Shown here: positions 33,998 through 42,898 of the stretch, piece after piece | Layout: every line of letters starts with the position of its first letter | Numbering within the stretch: the first letter of the stretch is position 1 | NCBI RefSeq assembly: GCF_029360585.1 | Contig: NZ_JAQZSJ010000009.1 | Span: forward strand, 1-64,000 | DNA: 64,000 bases | Direction of reading: 5' to 3' | Source of the DNA: Cohnella caldifontis | Lineage (GTDB): Bacteria; Bacillota; Bacilli; Paenibacillales; Paenibacillaceae | Notes under the pieces: generated by a model | Database searches by the model: none | What the model saw: the letters and a program-made list of their open reading frames with translations, nothing else | What the model was told of the DNA's origin: nothing | Translations under genes and position numbers: made by a program

Positions 33998-34043
33998 GAA
34001 AATAATTTTCGCGGAAATAAGTATATGTAGGAAATTTATTTTC
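33998..34043. promoter_or_regulatory. Twin operator-like palindromes upstream of rpiR-nagBA
   Basis: GAAAATAATTTTC (33998-34010) and GAAATTTATTTTC (34031-34043) are near-palindromes 33 bp apart (three helical turns), just before the TTG start of the RpiR gene. They are the likely binding sites of that regulator. Confidence 0.6.
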
Positions 34044-34060
34044 TTGAGGAGACGATCGTT

Positions 34061-34924
34061 TTGAGCATTCTTTCCGCGATCCGGGAGAACATGGACAGCC
34101 TGCACCCGAAGGAAAGGGAGCTGGCGGCCTTCATGCTCGAGCAGCCCCGGGAAGCCGTGCAGCTGAGCATCACGGAGCTGGCGCGCCGCGCGGGCGGCAG
34201 CACCTCGACGGTCTCGCGGTTCTGCCGGACGTTCCATTTCCGGAATTTCCCCGAATTCAAACGCCAGCTCGCGGCCGAGCTCGCCGGTTCGCCCATGCCC
34301 GCGCAGTATCAGGACATCGTGGCCGGCAATCCGCTCCCCGACATCGTCCACGCGATCACGGCCAACCATCTCCGCTCGCTGGCCGACACGACCCGGCTGT
34401 TCGACCTGGAGCAGCTCCGGCGGGCGATCGGCGGCCTGCACCGGGCCGCGCGGATCGACCTGTACGGCTCCGGCACGTCCGGCTTGGTCGCCCAGGATTT
34501 CTGGAGCAAGCTCATCCGGATCGGCAAAGCGGCCGCCGCGTTCTCCGACCCCCACATGCAGCTGACCTCGGCGTCTTCCCTGTCGCCGAATGACGCGGCG
34601 ATCGGCATTTCCTATTCCGGGGAAACGCCGGAGACGATCCATTCGCTCCGCAGCGCGGCGGAACGGGGAGCCCTCACGATTTCGATCACGGGGTTCGGCA
34701 CGAACACGCTCGCCTCCATGGCGGACGTCTCCCTGTTCACGTCGACGGCGGAAGCCGGCATGCGGCGGGGGGACATGGCTTCCCGCATGGCGGCGCTGCA
34801 CGTGGTCGACATCCTGTTTACCGGGCTGGTCAGCGAGCATTTCGACGAGTATGTCCCCCGCCTGGAGCGTTCGTTCCAGACGGTGCGCAAATATACGAGC
34901 AAAAAGGAGAAACAACCGCGATGA
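34061..34924 (+). CDS. RpiR/MurR-family regulator of amino-sugar catabolism
   Basis: 287 residues. N-terminal RpiR HTH (residues 1-75: LSITELARRAGGSTSTVSRF) and a C-terminal SIS phosphosugar-binding domain (IDLYGSGTSGLVAQDFWSKL; IGISYSGETPETIHSLRSA). The start is TTG at 34061 with GAGGAG 9 nt upstream. Its stop overlaps the nagB start as ATGA. It probably responds to GlcNAc-6-P or GlcN-6-P and controls this three-gene operon through the twin palindromes. Confidence 0.92.
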   Translation: MSILSAIRENMDSLHPKERELAAFMLEQPREAVQLSITELARRAGGSTSTVSRFCRTFHFRNFPEFKRQLAAELAGSPMPAQYQDIVAGNPLPDIVHAITANHLRSLADTTRLFDLEQLRRAIGGLHRAARIDLYGSGTSGLVAQDFWSKLIRIGKAAAAFSDPHMQLTSASSLSPNDAAIGISYSGETPETIHSLRSAAERGALTISITGFGTNTLASMADVSLFTSTAEAGMRRGDMASRMAALHVVDILFTGLVSEHFDEYVPRLERSFQTVRKYTSKKEKQPR

Positions 34925-35649
34925 ACGTTTGGGTATACGATTCCGACGACAAATTGAACGAAGCGGGGGCCGGCATCATCTCCGGCATCGTGCAGACGAA
35001 TCCCCGGGCGGTGCTGGGCCTGGCGACGGGCGGCACGCCCGTCGGCATTTACAAGCAGCTGGTCGGCGACTTCGAGCGGGGCATGTTCAGCTTCCGCGGG
35101 GTGACGACGTTCAACCTGGACGAATACGTCGGCCTTCCGGAAAACCACCCCGAGAGCTACCGCGCCTACATGAATGAGCATCTGTTTCGGCATATCGACT
35201 TGCCGAGCGGGCAGGCGCACATTCCGGACGGCAACGCGCCCGACCTGGAAGCGGAGTGCCGCCGGTACGACGAGCGGATCGAGGATGCGGGCCAGCTCGA
35301 CCTTCAGCTGCTGGGGCTCGGCCATAACGGGCATATCGGCTTCAACGAACCGGCGCATGCGCTGATCAAAGGCACGCATGTGGTCGATCTCGCCGAGGAA
35401 ACGCGCAAAGCGAACGCCCGGTTCTTCCCCTCCCTAGACGAGGTGCCGCGCCAAGCGCTGACGATGGGCGTCGGCACGATCCTGAAGTCGAAAACGATCC
35501 TGCTCGTCGTCAAAGGCGCCGACAAAGCGGACATCGTCCGGCGGGCGCTTCAGGGGCCGATCACGACCGATTGCCCCGCCTCGCTGCTGCAGACGCATCC
35601 CCATCTCGTCGTGCTGCTCGACCGCGCGGCCGCGGAGAAGCTGTCATGA
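34921..35649 (+). CDS. nagB: Glucosamine-6-phosphate deaminase
   Basis: 242 residues, the short Firmicute NagB form. It converts glucosamine-6-phosphate to fructose-6-phosphate and ammonia in the cytoplasm. Visible motifs are LGLATGGTPVGIY (phosphate loop), TTFNLDEYVGL with the catalytic Asp, LGLGHNGHIGFNEP with the catalytic His, and TMGVGTI. The ATG overlaps the RpiR stop (ATGA), and its own stop overlaps nagA in the same way. Confidence 0.97.
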   Translation: MNVWVYDSDDKLNEAGAGIISGIVQTNPRAVLGLATGGTPVGIYKQLVGDFERGMFSFRGVTTFNLDEYVGLPENHPESYRAYMNEHLFRHIDLPSGQAHIPDGNAPDLEAECRRYDERIEDAGQLDLQLLGLGHNGHIGFNEPAHALIKGTHVVDLAEETRKANARFFPSLDEVPRQALTMGVGTILKSKTILLVVKGADKADIVRRALQGPITTDCPASLLQTHPHLVVLLDRAAAEKLS

Positions 35650-36827
35650 GCGGGGCCGCGGAATCGGTTATCGTCGCCGGCGCCCGGGTCGTGACGCCGG
35701 CCGGCGTTCTGGAAGCCGGCTGGCTCTGGATGAAGGACGGGAAAATCGCGGGGATCGGCGGCGAGGAGTCGCCGTTGCCGGAGGAAGCCGCCGGCGGGCG
35801 GGAAATCGACGGCGCGGGCGGATGGGTGCTGCCCGGCTTTATCGACATGCACGTGCACGGGGGAGCGGGCTTCGACTTCATGGACGCCGACGCGGAACAA
35901 TTGCGGGCCATTACCCGGTTCCATGGAGAACACGGGACGACGGGGATGCTCGCGACTTCGCTCACCGCCCCGAAAGACCGGCTCACCCGCGTGTTGGAAC
36001 GGGTGGACCGGTTCATGCGGGGAGAGATGCCTTACGCCCGGTTGATCGGCGTCCACATCGAAGGCCCGTTCGTCAGCCTCAAGTGGAAAGGCGCGCAGAA
36101 CCCGGACTATATCCTGCCGCCGCAGTTGGACTGGCTGGAGGATTGGGCCCGGGCCTATCCCGGGCTGATCAAAATGCAGACGCTGGCTCCGGAGACGGAG
36201 GGCGCGATCCCGTATATCGAAAAGCTGGCGGAAATCGGCGCGATCCCGGCCTGCGGCCACACGGACGCCGTGTACGAGGAACTGGGGAAAGCGGCGGATC
36301 ACGGGCTGCGCCACGCGGTGCACACGTTCAACGCCATGCGGCCCTACCATCATCGCGAGCCCGGCACGGTCGGGGCGGTGCTGACCGACAACCGGATCAT
36401 GGCGGAAGTCATCGCGGACGGCCACCATGTCCATCCGGCCGGCATCAAGCTCTTGGTTGCCGCGAAGGGCACGGATCGCGTCATCCTGGTGACGGACGCC
36501 ATGACCGCGGCGGGAATGCCCGACGGCGAGTACGACCTCGGCGGGCTGCCCGTCGTGATGGCCGGCGGGGTCGCGCGGCTGAAGGACGGCGGAAGCTTGG
36601 CCGGCAGCACGCTCACCATGATCGACGCGTTCCGGTTCATGGTGCGGGAGATCGGCGTCAGCGTCGCCGAGGCGAGCCGGATGGCCAGCGCCAACGCGGC
36701 GCGCCAGCTGGGCATGGACGGCTCGGTCGGCACGCTCGAGACCGGCAAGCGCGCCGACGTCCTGCTGCTGGACGATTCGTTGGAGCTGCGCCGGGTCTGG
36801 GTCGGCGGGCGGGACATTCTGGCTTGA
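35646..36827 (+). CDS. nagA: N-acetylglucosamine-6-phosphate deacetylase
   Basis: 393-residue amidohydrolase that removes acetate from GlcNAc-6-P to supply NagB. Motifs are LPGFIDMHVHGGAGFDFMD (metal ligands HxH), GVHIEGPFVS (metal-binding Glu), ACGHTDA, RHAVHTFNAM and VILVTDAMTAAG (catalytic Asp). ATG at 35646 within ATGA; the frame runs back to 35571 inside nagB but without support. A strong terminator follows. Confidence 0.97.
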   Translation: MSGAAESVIVAGARVVTPAGVLEAGWLWMKDGKIAGIGGEESPLPEEAAGGREIDGAGGWVLPGFIDMHVHGGAGFDFMDADAEQLRAITRFHGEHGTTGMLATSLTAPKDRLTRVLERVDRFMRGEMPYARLIGVHIEGPFVSLKWKGAQNPDYILPPQLDWLEDWARAYPGLIKMQTLAPETEGAIPYIEKLAEIGAIPACGHTDAVYEELGKAADHGLRHAVHTFNAMRPYHHREPGTVGAVLTDNRIMAEVIADGHHVHPAGIKLLVAAKGTDRVILVTDAMTAAGMPDGEYDLGGLPVVMAGGVARLKDGGSLAGSTLTMIDAFRFMVREIGVSVAEASRMASANAARQLGMDGSVGTLETGKRADVLLLDDSLELRRVWVGGRDILA

Positions 36828-36878
36828 CGGCGGAGCCGCTGTCGATCGGCATTCCGCGTCAACATCCCCGGTAACGAC

Positions 36879-36920
36879 AACAACCCGCGGATCGAGGGAA
36901 TCCGCGGGTTGTTCGTTTTC
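36879..36920 (+). terminator. Terminator of the rpiR-nagB-nagA operon
   Basis: A 14-bp perfect stem (36879-36892 with 36900-36913; AACAACCCGCGGAT) with a 7-nt loop is followed by CGTTTTC, 51 bp after nagA. Confidence 0.85.
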
Positions 36921-37221
36921 GCTCACGCCACCGATGTCGAGTCGAACGTCCTTCTGACGCAACATCCGCCTACACCGCCGCTCGGCACGTTCCTAGCGCA
37001 TTCTCTCTCGACGCACCATTTTCTAGCCGCCCGTTTCGCCGCAGGGGGGAGTTTCTCCCTCTGCAGTGCCGCCCGCCTACTTTCGACGCCTAGATTGGAG
37101 TTTCACCCTTTGCTCACTCGCGCCCTTCCCCTCCCTCCCTTACACATTTTTCAGCAGATATTGACATTTTCGCTTATAATGGAGCCAAAGAACCATGGAC
37201 AACCAGGAAATGGGGAGACCG
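36921..37221. other. Gene-free upstream region of the NarL-type regulator
   Basis: Pyrimidine-rich on the plus strand. It holds a small stem (GGGAG/CTCCC near 37045-37060) and a perfect TATAAT (37175-37180). A TTGACA at 37161-37166 is only 8 bp from it, too close to act as its -35. No gene was seen. Confidence 0.5.
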
Positions 37222-37887
37222 ATGATCCGAATCGTGATCGCCGACGACCAACGCTTGCTCCGCGACGGCCTCCAGACGATGATCAATCTGTCCGACGACA
37301 TGGAAGTGGTCGGACTGGCGGAGAACGGACGCAAGGCGCTTGAACTGGTAGATTCGCAACGCCCCGACCTCGTGCTGATGGACATCCAGATGCCCGAAAT
37401 GGACGGGATCGAATGCACCCGCAAAATCCGCGCGAACTACCCGAATACGAAAGTGCTGATCCTGACGACTTACCCGGAGGACGAGTACATCATCGACGCG
37501 CTGGTCGGCGGCGCCGGCGGCTTCCTGCTTAAGGACCTGCCCGGCGATAAAATCATTTCCGCGATCCGCGACACCATCGACGGGACCCTGCTCATGCCGA
37601 CCGCGATTTCGGCCAAGCTGGCCGCCCGGCTCGCCGCCGGTTCGCATGCGGCCCCCGGCCTTGCATCCCCGCTTGCGCCGGATAAGGATCCCGGGCTCAC
37701 CGAACGCGAATGGAAAATCGTCGAGCTGATGGCCGAAGGCAAGAGCAACCGCGAAATCGCCGCCCGCCTCTTCATCAGCGAAGGGACGATCCGCAACTAC
37801 ATCAGCATCATCTACAGCAAAATCGGGGTCAACGACCGCTTGAAAGCCGTCAACCTGCTCCGGGAATGGCTGTCCCCCAAAAACTGA
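37222..37887 (+). CDS. NarL/FixJ-family response regulator
   Basis: 221 residues. Receiver with IADDQRLLRDGL, phospho-acceptor D54 in DLVLMDIQMPE and K in LLKDLPGD; C-terminal LuxR-type HTH (LTEREWKIVELMAEGKSNREIA ... ISEGTIRNYISIIYSKIGVND). The ATG at 37222 has GGGGAG close upstream; an ATG nine codons earlier (37195) is also possible. The giant kinase gene follows 27 bp later, and its HisKA_3 module is the expected phosphodonor for this regulator class. Confidence 0.93.
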   Translation: MIRIVIADDQRLLRDGLQTMINLSDDMEVVGLAENGRKALELVDSQRPDLVLMDIQMPEMDGIECTRKIRANYPNTKVLILTTYPEDEYIIDALVGGAGGFLLKDLPGDKIISAIRDTIDGTLLMPTAISAKLAARLAAGSHAAPGLASPLAPDKDPGLTEREWKIVELMAEGKSNREIAARLFISEGTIRNYISIIYSKIGVNDRLKAVNLLREWLSPKN

Positions 37888-37914
37888 TCCTTCCGAACGG
37901 AGGCTGCTGCTTCG

Positions 37915-40900
37915 GTGCTGTCCGCCCTGCTGAAAAAATGGATGCTGAGGACGGGCCTTGTCCTGCTGCTGATCGCAGGCTGGTCCGTCCCGCTCCTGTT
38001 TCTGAACGATACGACCAATGCCCGGTTCACCAATTTGAGCGGCAGCCCGGAATGGCAGTATCACGAAGGCGACCTTCCGCTGTCCGCCATCCAAAACCCC
38101 ACGTCGATCAGCACCGAGTGGACCCCGCTTCAGGACGCGAAGCCCCGCCTTTCCGGGCCCGGTTACTACTGGCTGAAAATCGACATCCATGCCGAGCCGT
38201 ACCGCGATCCCCATCTGTTCATCAGCGACCTTCGGCATTACCAGGCCTACTATAATGAGAAGCTGCTCGCGGAAACCAACTTCGACCCCATGAACCCGCG
38301 CTTGCTGGAGCATTTCGAGTGGAAGCTGGTGTCGTTCTCGTTCGGCTACCCCGAAGAACCGCTGCTGCTTCGGGTCTATTCCGACGACGGCAAAATCAAA
38401 ACCGGAACGATCCAAATCGGCAACGCCGCCGACTTCATCGTCCGGATCCTGCACAAAGACGGCGACAAAATGCTGTTCGGCGTCATTTTCACGCTGCTCT
38501 GCATCGTGGCGGGCCTATTTTATTTCAATACGCGGAAAAAGCTGTATTCGTATTTCAGCCTGCTCGCTTTTTGCGCCGCCTACGCCGCGATGTGCCGGAC
38601 GTTCGCGCTGGGATTGTTCGTGCACGTGCCGACCTTGATCTATTTCCACGAGCTGATGCTGCCGCTGGGTTCTTTCGCGTTTAACGGTTTCTTCAACCAC
38701 CTGTACGGCGGAGCGACCCGTTTTCACCGTACCGTCCGCTATTGGATGCTCGCCTTCACCCTCGTCTGCTTCGGCGTCGGGTGGTGGGACAACCGGCTTT
38801 ATCACGCGCTTCTTTACGATTTGTTCCCGGTGCTGTTCCTGATGCTGATTTTCTCCTCCGTCCGGCTGCACTCCCGTAAAATCAAGGAACAGCCGAGCCG
38901 GGAATCGGCCATCATCGTGTTCGGCTATGCCGTGTCCAACATCTCGACGTTCTTGACGTCCCTGCTGCTGATTTTTCCCGAACTGAGGACGTATTTGTCC
39001 CGGCACCTGCCCTGGCTTGAGCCGTATGTCCGCGACGACCAGCTGCCCGTGTTCACGGGATTGTTCGTGTTCCTGTGCTGCATGGGCTCCATCATCCTGT
39101 TGCGGGAGAACGAAGTGCACCGCCAGGTCCACAGCTACTCGCGCGAGCTGGAGGACAAGAACCGCAAGCTGGAAGAGCTCGACAAGCTGAAGGACGAATT
39201 CCTGGCCAACACGTCGCATGAGCTCCGGACCCCGCTCGGCGGCATCATCGGCATCACCGAGTCGCTGCTGGAGGGGGTCGCCGGACCGCTGAACGAGCTG
39301 GCGCGCAGCAATTTGGCGATGGTCGTGGCCAGCGGCAAACGGTTGTCCGGCCTGATCAACGACATTCTCGATTTCTCCAAGCTGAAGCATGCCGACGTCT
39401 CTTTGGTCATCCAGGGCGTCGATCTGAAACGGACCGGGGACAGCGTGGCGAACGTGCTGCAGCCTCTCGCCGTCCTGAAAGACATCCGGCTCGCCAACCG
39501 GATCGACGACCGCCTGCCGCTTGCCGCGGCGGACGAGAACCGGGTGCTGCAAATCCTGTACAATCTCGTCGGCAACGCGCTCAAATTCACGGAGAAGGGA
39601 CAAGTGGAAATCTCCGCCGAGGTGGACGACGGCTGGATTTACGTGTCGGTCTCCGATACCGGGATCGGAATCGCGGCGGACAAACAGGACAAAATTTTCG
39701 AGCCGTTCGAGCAAGGGGAAGGATCCGCCTCCCGGGAATACGGGGGTGCGGGACTAGGCCTGGCCATCACGAAAAAACTGGTCGAGCTGCACGGCGGAAA
39801 AGTCGGTCTCGTCTCCGCGCCGGGACGCGGCTCCATCTTCACGTTCACGCTGCCGGTCGCGGACCGGGAGCTGCAGGATGCCGCCCCGCCTGCCGAACGA
39901 TCCCCGGCGCAGGCGTTCGCGCCCGCGCTTCAGCCGGCGGAGAACGCGTACGGGGAGCCGCCCGGCGCCGCTTACGCCGCCGTCGCGACGGAACCGGCGG
40001 CTCCCCGCGTATCGGCTCGCAGCGAAAGTGAGACGACGCTGCTCCTCGTAGACGACGACCCGGTTAACCTTCAGGTGCTGACCAACTTTTTGGCCGCCCA
40101 GCCTTACACCCTCGTGAAAGCGGCGGGCGGAGCGGAAGCGCTTCGGCTGATGGAGAAGGGGCTTCGGCCGGATTTGGTGCTCACCGATCAGATGATGCCC
40201 CGGATGACCGGGCACGAGCTTTGCCGCCGCATCCGGGAGAAATACACGCCCGCCGAGCTCCCCGTCATCGTCCTGACCGCCAAAAACCAGGTGAACGATC
40301 TCGTGGAAGGGTTCGACGCGGGGGCCAACGATTATTTGATCAAGCCGGTCGCCAAACGCGAATTGATCGCCCGGATCGAGATGCACCTCCAATTGGCCGA
40401 ATTGACCGGGTCTCTCGAACGCAAAGTGCGGGAACGCACCCGCGAGCTCGAGGAGACCCACCTCCAGCTGCAGGCCGCCATGCGGGAATCGGCGCAGGCG
40501 ATGGCCGAAGCCTCCGTGCTCGAGGAGAGAAACCGAATCGCCTTCGACATCCATAATACGGTGGGTCACACGCTGACCGCCTGCATCGCGCAGATGGAAG
40601 CTGCCAAGATGCTGATCGCCCACGGCCGGTACGAGCACGCCGTCCCGAAGCTCGACACGTCCCGCGAGTTGGTCGGCAAAGGGCTGCAGGAGATCCGCGA
40701 GTCGATCCGGATGCTCAAGCTCGAAAGCTCCAGCGAGAACTTGTCCGTGACGCTCATGCGGCTGATCCGGAAAACCGAAGAATCGGCGGACGTCCGCATC
40801 GAGGCCGACATCGCCGCGCTGCCGGCGCTCGGTTCGACGCAGAAACGGACGATCTACCACGCCCTGCTCGAAGGGCTGACCAACGGCATCCGCCACGGAA

Positions 40901-41148
40901 AAAGCCGCTCGTTCACGTTCACCTTGACCCAAGGAGGCGACAAGCTGCTGTTCCGCCTGGCCAACGACGGAGAGCCGATCCCGGAGGGAACGGCTTTCGG
41001 GTTCGGCATGACGGCGATGGAAGAGAACGTCCAGCAATTGGGAGGAACGCTTTCGCTGACGTCTACGGGAGAACGCGGCTCCCTCCTGTCGATCGACATC
41101 CCGCTGGACTGGCGGGCGCAAGCGCGTTACGTGGAGCAGGGCGATTGA
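37915..41148 (+). CDS. Dual-kinase hybrid sensor: 7TM sensor, HisKA, receiver, HisKA_3
   Basis: 1077 residues. TM at 12-31; an extracytoplasmic region to about 190 resembling 7TMR-DISM sensors; about seven TM segments (195-400); a coiled coil; HisKA with H435 in NTSHELRTPL; HATPase (LVGNALKFTEKG, DTGIGI, GAGLGLAI); a Pro/Ala-rich linker; a receiver domain with D758 in LVLTDQMMPRM; a second coiled coil; HisKA_3 with H880 in RIAFDIHNTVGHTL; and a second HATPase lacking an obvious N-box Asn-rich motif but with GFGMTAMEENVQQLGG. The start is GTG at 37915 with GGAGG about 11 nt upstream. It likely phosphorylates the NarL-type regulator through the last module, gated by the first kinase and receiver. 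Confidence 0.9.
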   Translation: MLSALLKKWMLRTGLVLLLIAGWSVPLLFLNDTTNARFTNLSGSPEWQYHEGDLPLSAIQNPTSISTEWTPLQDAKPRLSGPGYYWLKIDIHAEPYRDPHLFISDLRHYQAYYNEKLLAETNFDPMNPRLLEHFEWKLVSFSFGYPEEPLLLRVYSDDGKIKTGTIQIGNAADFIVRILHKDGDKMLFGVIFTLLCIVAGLFYFNTRKKLYSYFSLLAFCAAYAAMCRTFALGLFVHVPTLIYFHELMLPLGSFAFNGFFNHLYGGATRFHRTVRYWMLAFTLVCFGVGWWDNRLYHALLYDLFPVLFLMLIFSSVRLHSRKIKEQPSRESAIIVFGYAVSNISTFLTSLLLIFPELRTYLSRHLPWLEPYVRDDQLPVFTGLFVFLCCMGSIILLRENEVHRQVHSYSRELEDKNRKLEELDKLKDEFLANTSHELRTPLGGIIGITESLLEGVAGPLNELARSNLAMVVASGKRLSGLINDILDFSKLKHADVSLVIQGVDLKRTGDSVANVLQPLAVLKDIRLANRIDDRLPLAAADENRVLQILYNLVGNALKFTEKGQVEISAEVDDGWIYVSVSDTGIGIAADKQDKIFEPFEQGEGSASREYGGAGLGLAITKKLVELHGGKVGLVSAPGRGSIFTFTLPVADRELQDAAPPAERSPAQAFAPALQPAENAYGEPPGAAYAAVATEPAAPRVSARSESETTLLLVDDDPVNLQVLTNFLAAQPYTLVKAAGGAEALRLMEKGLRPDLVLTDQMMPRMTGHELCRRIREKYTPAELPVIVLTAKNQVNDLVEGFDAGANDYLIKPVAKRELIARIEMHLQLAELTGSLERKVRERTRELEETHLQLQAAMRESAQAMAEASVLEERNRIAFDIHNTVGHTLTACIAQMEAAKMLIAHGRYEHAVPKLDTSRELVGKGLQEIRESIRMLKLESSSENLSVTLMRLIRKTEESADVRIEADIAALPALGSTQKRTIYHALLEGLTNGIRHGKSRSFTFTLTQGGDKLLFRLANDGEPIPEGTAFGFGMTAMEENVQQLGGTLSLTSTGERGSLLSIDIPLDWRAQARYVEQGD

Positions 41149-41177
41149 ATTCCTCATTCCCGAACGGAGAGGCAACA

Positions 41178-41206
41178 GGCGGTTGAGTCCGTTCGACTCA
41201 ACCGCC
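41178..41206. terminator. Stem-loop between convergent genes
   Basis: A perfect 12-bp stem GGCGGTTGAGTC (41178-41189) with GACTCAACCGCC (41195-41206) separates the hybrid kinase from the convergent lplA-like gene. There is no T-run on either side, so termination would rest on the stem alone. Confidence 0.5.
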
Positions 41207-41242
41207 ATCGCCATGGATCCGGGACTCAACCTCCGGGTTGGG

Positions 41243-42844
41243 TTACGGCGCCACTTGGTTCATGTAATCCACGTATTCTTTCTCCGCGTCGGCCGTAGCC
41301 GGGAACCATTCCTTTTCCAGGAAGGACCGGTATTGCTCCAGCGTGATCTTGCCGAGAACGTACTTCATTTCTTCGTCGTCCTTCTTCTTCACCAGATCGG
41401 GGATCGAGTTGTTCAGGTTCAGGATCTTCGGCGAACGGACCCCCGGGACGTTGACGACTTTAATCTGCTGCATGGCGGCGTTCAGCTGGTCGTTGAACTT
41501 CTGCATTCTTTCCGGCGTGTCGGCGCCTTCGATGATCGATGCGTTACCGTCGATTGCATTGGCGACCGTCATGTAGGTACTGGTCGTCTGCGCCAGCCGG
41601 GCCGCCTGATCGGGCGTTCTGGAGACCGCCCTCGTCGCGGGATCATAGCTGTCGTACGTCATTCCCTTCAGCCCGAGCTGGAACAGCTGCGTCGCCTCCG
41701 GCGTGTTGCCCCAATCCAAGAACTTCAGGACGGCGTCGACGTTTTTGGAATCCTTGGAAATCATCCAGCCGCCCCAGATGGCGGGCCCCACCCAGCTGTG
41801 CGCCGCGCCGTCTTTGTCCTTGAGCGGGGCGTGGTAGGTGAACAGCTTGTCGGAATCCGGGTTTTTGCTCAGGTTGCCCATGACCCCGTATTGATGGGAA
41901 TAAATGATGCCGACGCGGTTCTGGTTCAGCTTGTCTTGGTCGACGTAGATTTTGTTGATCAGGAATTCGGGATCGATCAGCTTCTCGTCGTTCAACTGCT
42001 TCAAGTAGGTCAAGTAAGGAAGGTAGCCCGTCATCTTTTCCCGGAGCTTATACTGACCATCCGTGTCCTTGACGCCGTACGCGGTAGGCAGGGCGAATGC
42101 GGACGCCAGGAAGTTGGAGGCGTTCCAGATCGTGTTGTTGCCCAGCGTCGGATTGGAGAACGACAGGCAATACGTGTCCGGCTTGCCGTTGCCGTCCGGA
42201 TCGTTTTTGACGAACGCCCGGCAAACGTCCAACATTTCGTCGAGCGTGGTCGGAGCCTTCAGGCCGAGCTTATCCAGCCACGTCTGGTTGATCATGTAGC
42301 CCCAATGATTCACGATGTTGGGCCGGGGAATCAGGTAAATATGCCCGTCGTTCACGGATTTGACCGAATCCCACATTTCCTTCGTGATGTTTTTCATCAG
42401 GTTCGGGTAATTCCCGATCTTGTCGTCCAAGGGAGCGAGCAGCCCGTTCGCGGCCCACGTTTCCATGTTGGAGTCGGCGGCGGCCCAGTTGTAGATCAAG
42501 TCCGGCAGATCTCCCGACGCCATCATGACCTGCAGCTTATCCTGGTAATTGTTGATCGGGGGCGCTTCCACTTCCAGCTTGACGCCCGCCAGCTTCTCCG
42601 CTTCCTTGATCACCGGGTTGTCGTCGATGACCACCTGCGCGTTGACCCGGTTGAATATTCGGATCGTGACCGGTTTCTCCGACGCCGAAGCCGAAGCCGG
42701 GGCCGACGAATCGGACGCCGGTGCGGGAGCGCTCGCGGAGCCTCCGCTCTCCGCGTCGCTCTCCGAACTGCATGCGGCCAGCACCGAGCCCAGCAACATC
42801 GCGCAAATCAGAAGACCGAACGCTTTTTTGCCCGCCTTTTTCAT
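41243..42844 (-). CDS. Extracellular sugar-binding lipoprotein, LplA/YtcQ type
   Basis: 533 residues. The signal peptide ends VLAAC (lipobox, C25), and a Ser/Ala/Pro linker to about 55 follows. The mature part is the large CUT1-type binding fold seen in Paenibacillus Lpl systems (VMMASGDLPDLIYNWAAADS; IYLIPRPNIVNHWGYMINQTWL; WVGPAIWGGWMISKDSKNVD). It captures an oligosaccharide outside the cell for the two permeases. ATG at 42844 with AAGGAG 9 nt upstream. Last gene of lplB-lplC-lplA. There is no ATPase gene here; such systems use a shared MsmX-like ATPase encoded elsewhere. Confidence 0.92.
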   Translation of the reverse strand: MKKAGKKAFGLLICAMLLGSVLAACSSESDAESGGSASAPAPASDSSAPASASASEKPVTIRIFNRVNAQVVIDDNPVIKEAEKLAGVKLEVEAPPINNYQDKLQVMMASGDLPDLIYNWAAADSNMETWAANGLLAPLDDKIGNYPNLMKNITKEMWDSVKSVNDGHIYLIPRPNIVNHWGYMINQTWLDKLGLKAPTTLDEMLDVCRAFVKNDPDGNGKPDTYCLSFSNPTLGNNTIWNASNFLASAFALPTAYGVKDTDGQYKLREKMTGYLPYLTYLKQLNDEKLIDPEFLINKIYVDQDKLNQNRVGIIYSHQYGVMGNLSKNPDSDKLFTYHAPLKDKDGAAHSWVGPAIWGGWMISKDSKNVDAVLKFLDWGNTPEATQLFQLGLKGMTYDSYDPATRAVSRTPDQAARLAQTTSTYMTVANAIDGNASIIEGADTPERMQKFNDQLNAAMQQIKVVNVPGVRSPKILNLNNSIPDLVKKKDDEEMKYVLGKITLEQYRSFLEKEWFPATADAEKEYVDYMNQVAP

Positions 42845-42898
42845 CCTTTACAACTCCTTGTCCGTATTTTTGTATTAAATCTGCAGGAATCTGCAGGT

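Noticed and set aside
37161..37180. TTGACA and TATAAT as a promoter pair
   Set aside because: Both hexamers are perfect but only 8 bp apart, so they cannot serve one sigma-A promoter; only the -10 may be used.
36909..37343. 144-codon plus-strand ORF
   Set aside because: It begins in the nag terminator stem, lacks a ribosome site and overlaps the response-regulator start in another frame.
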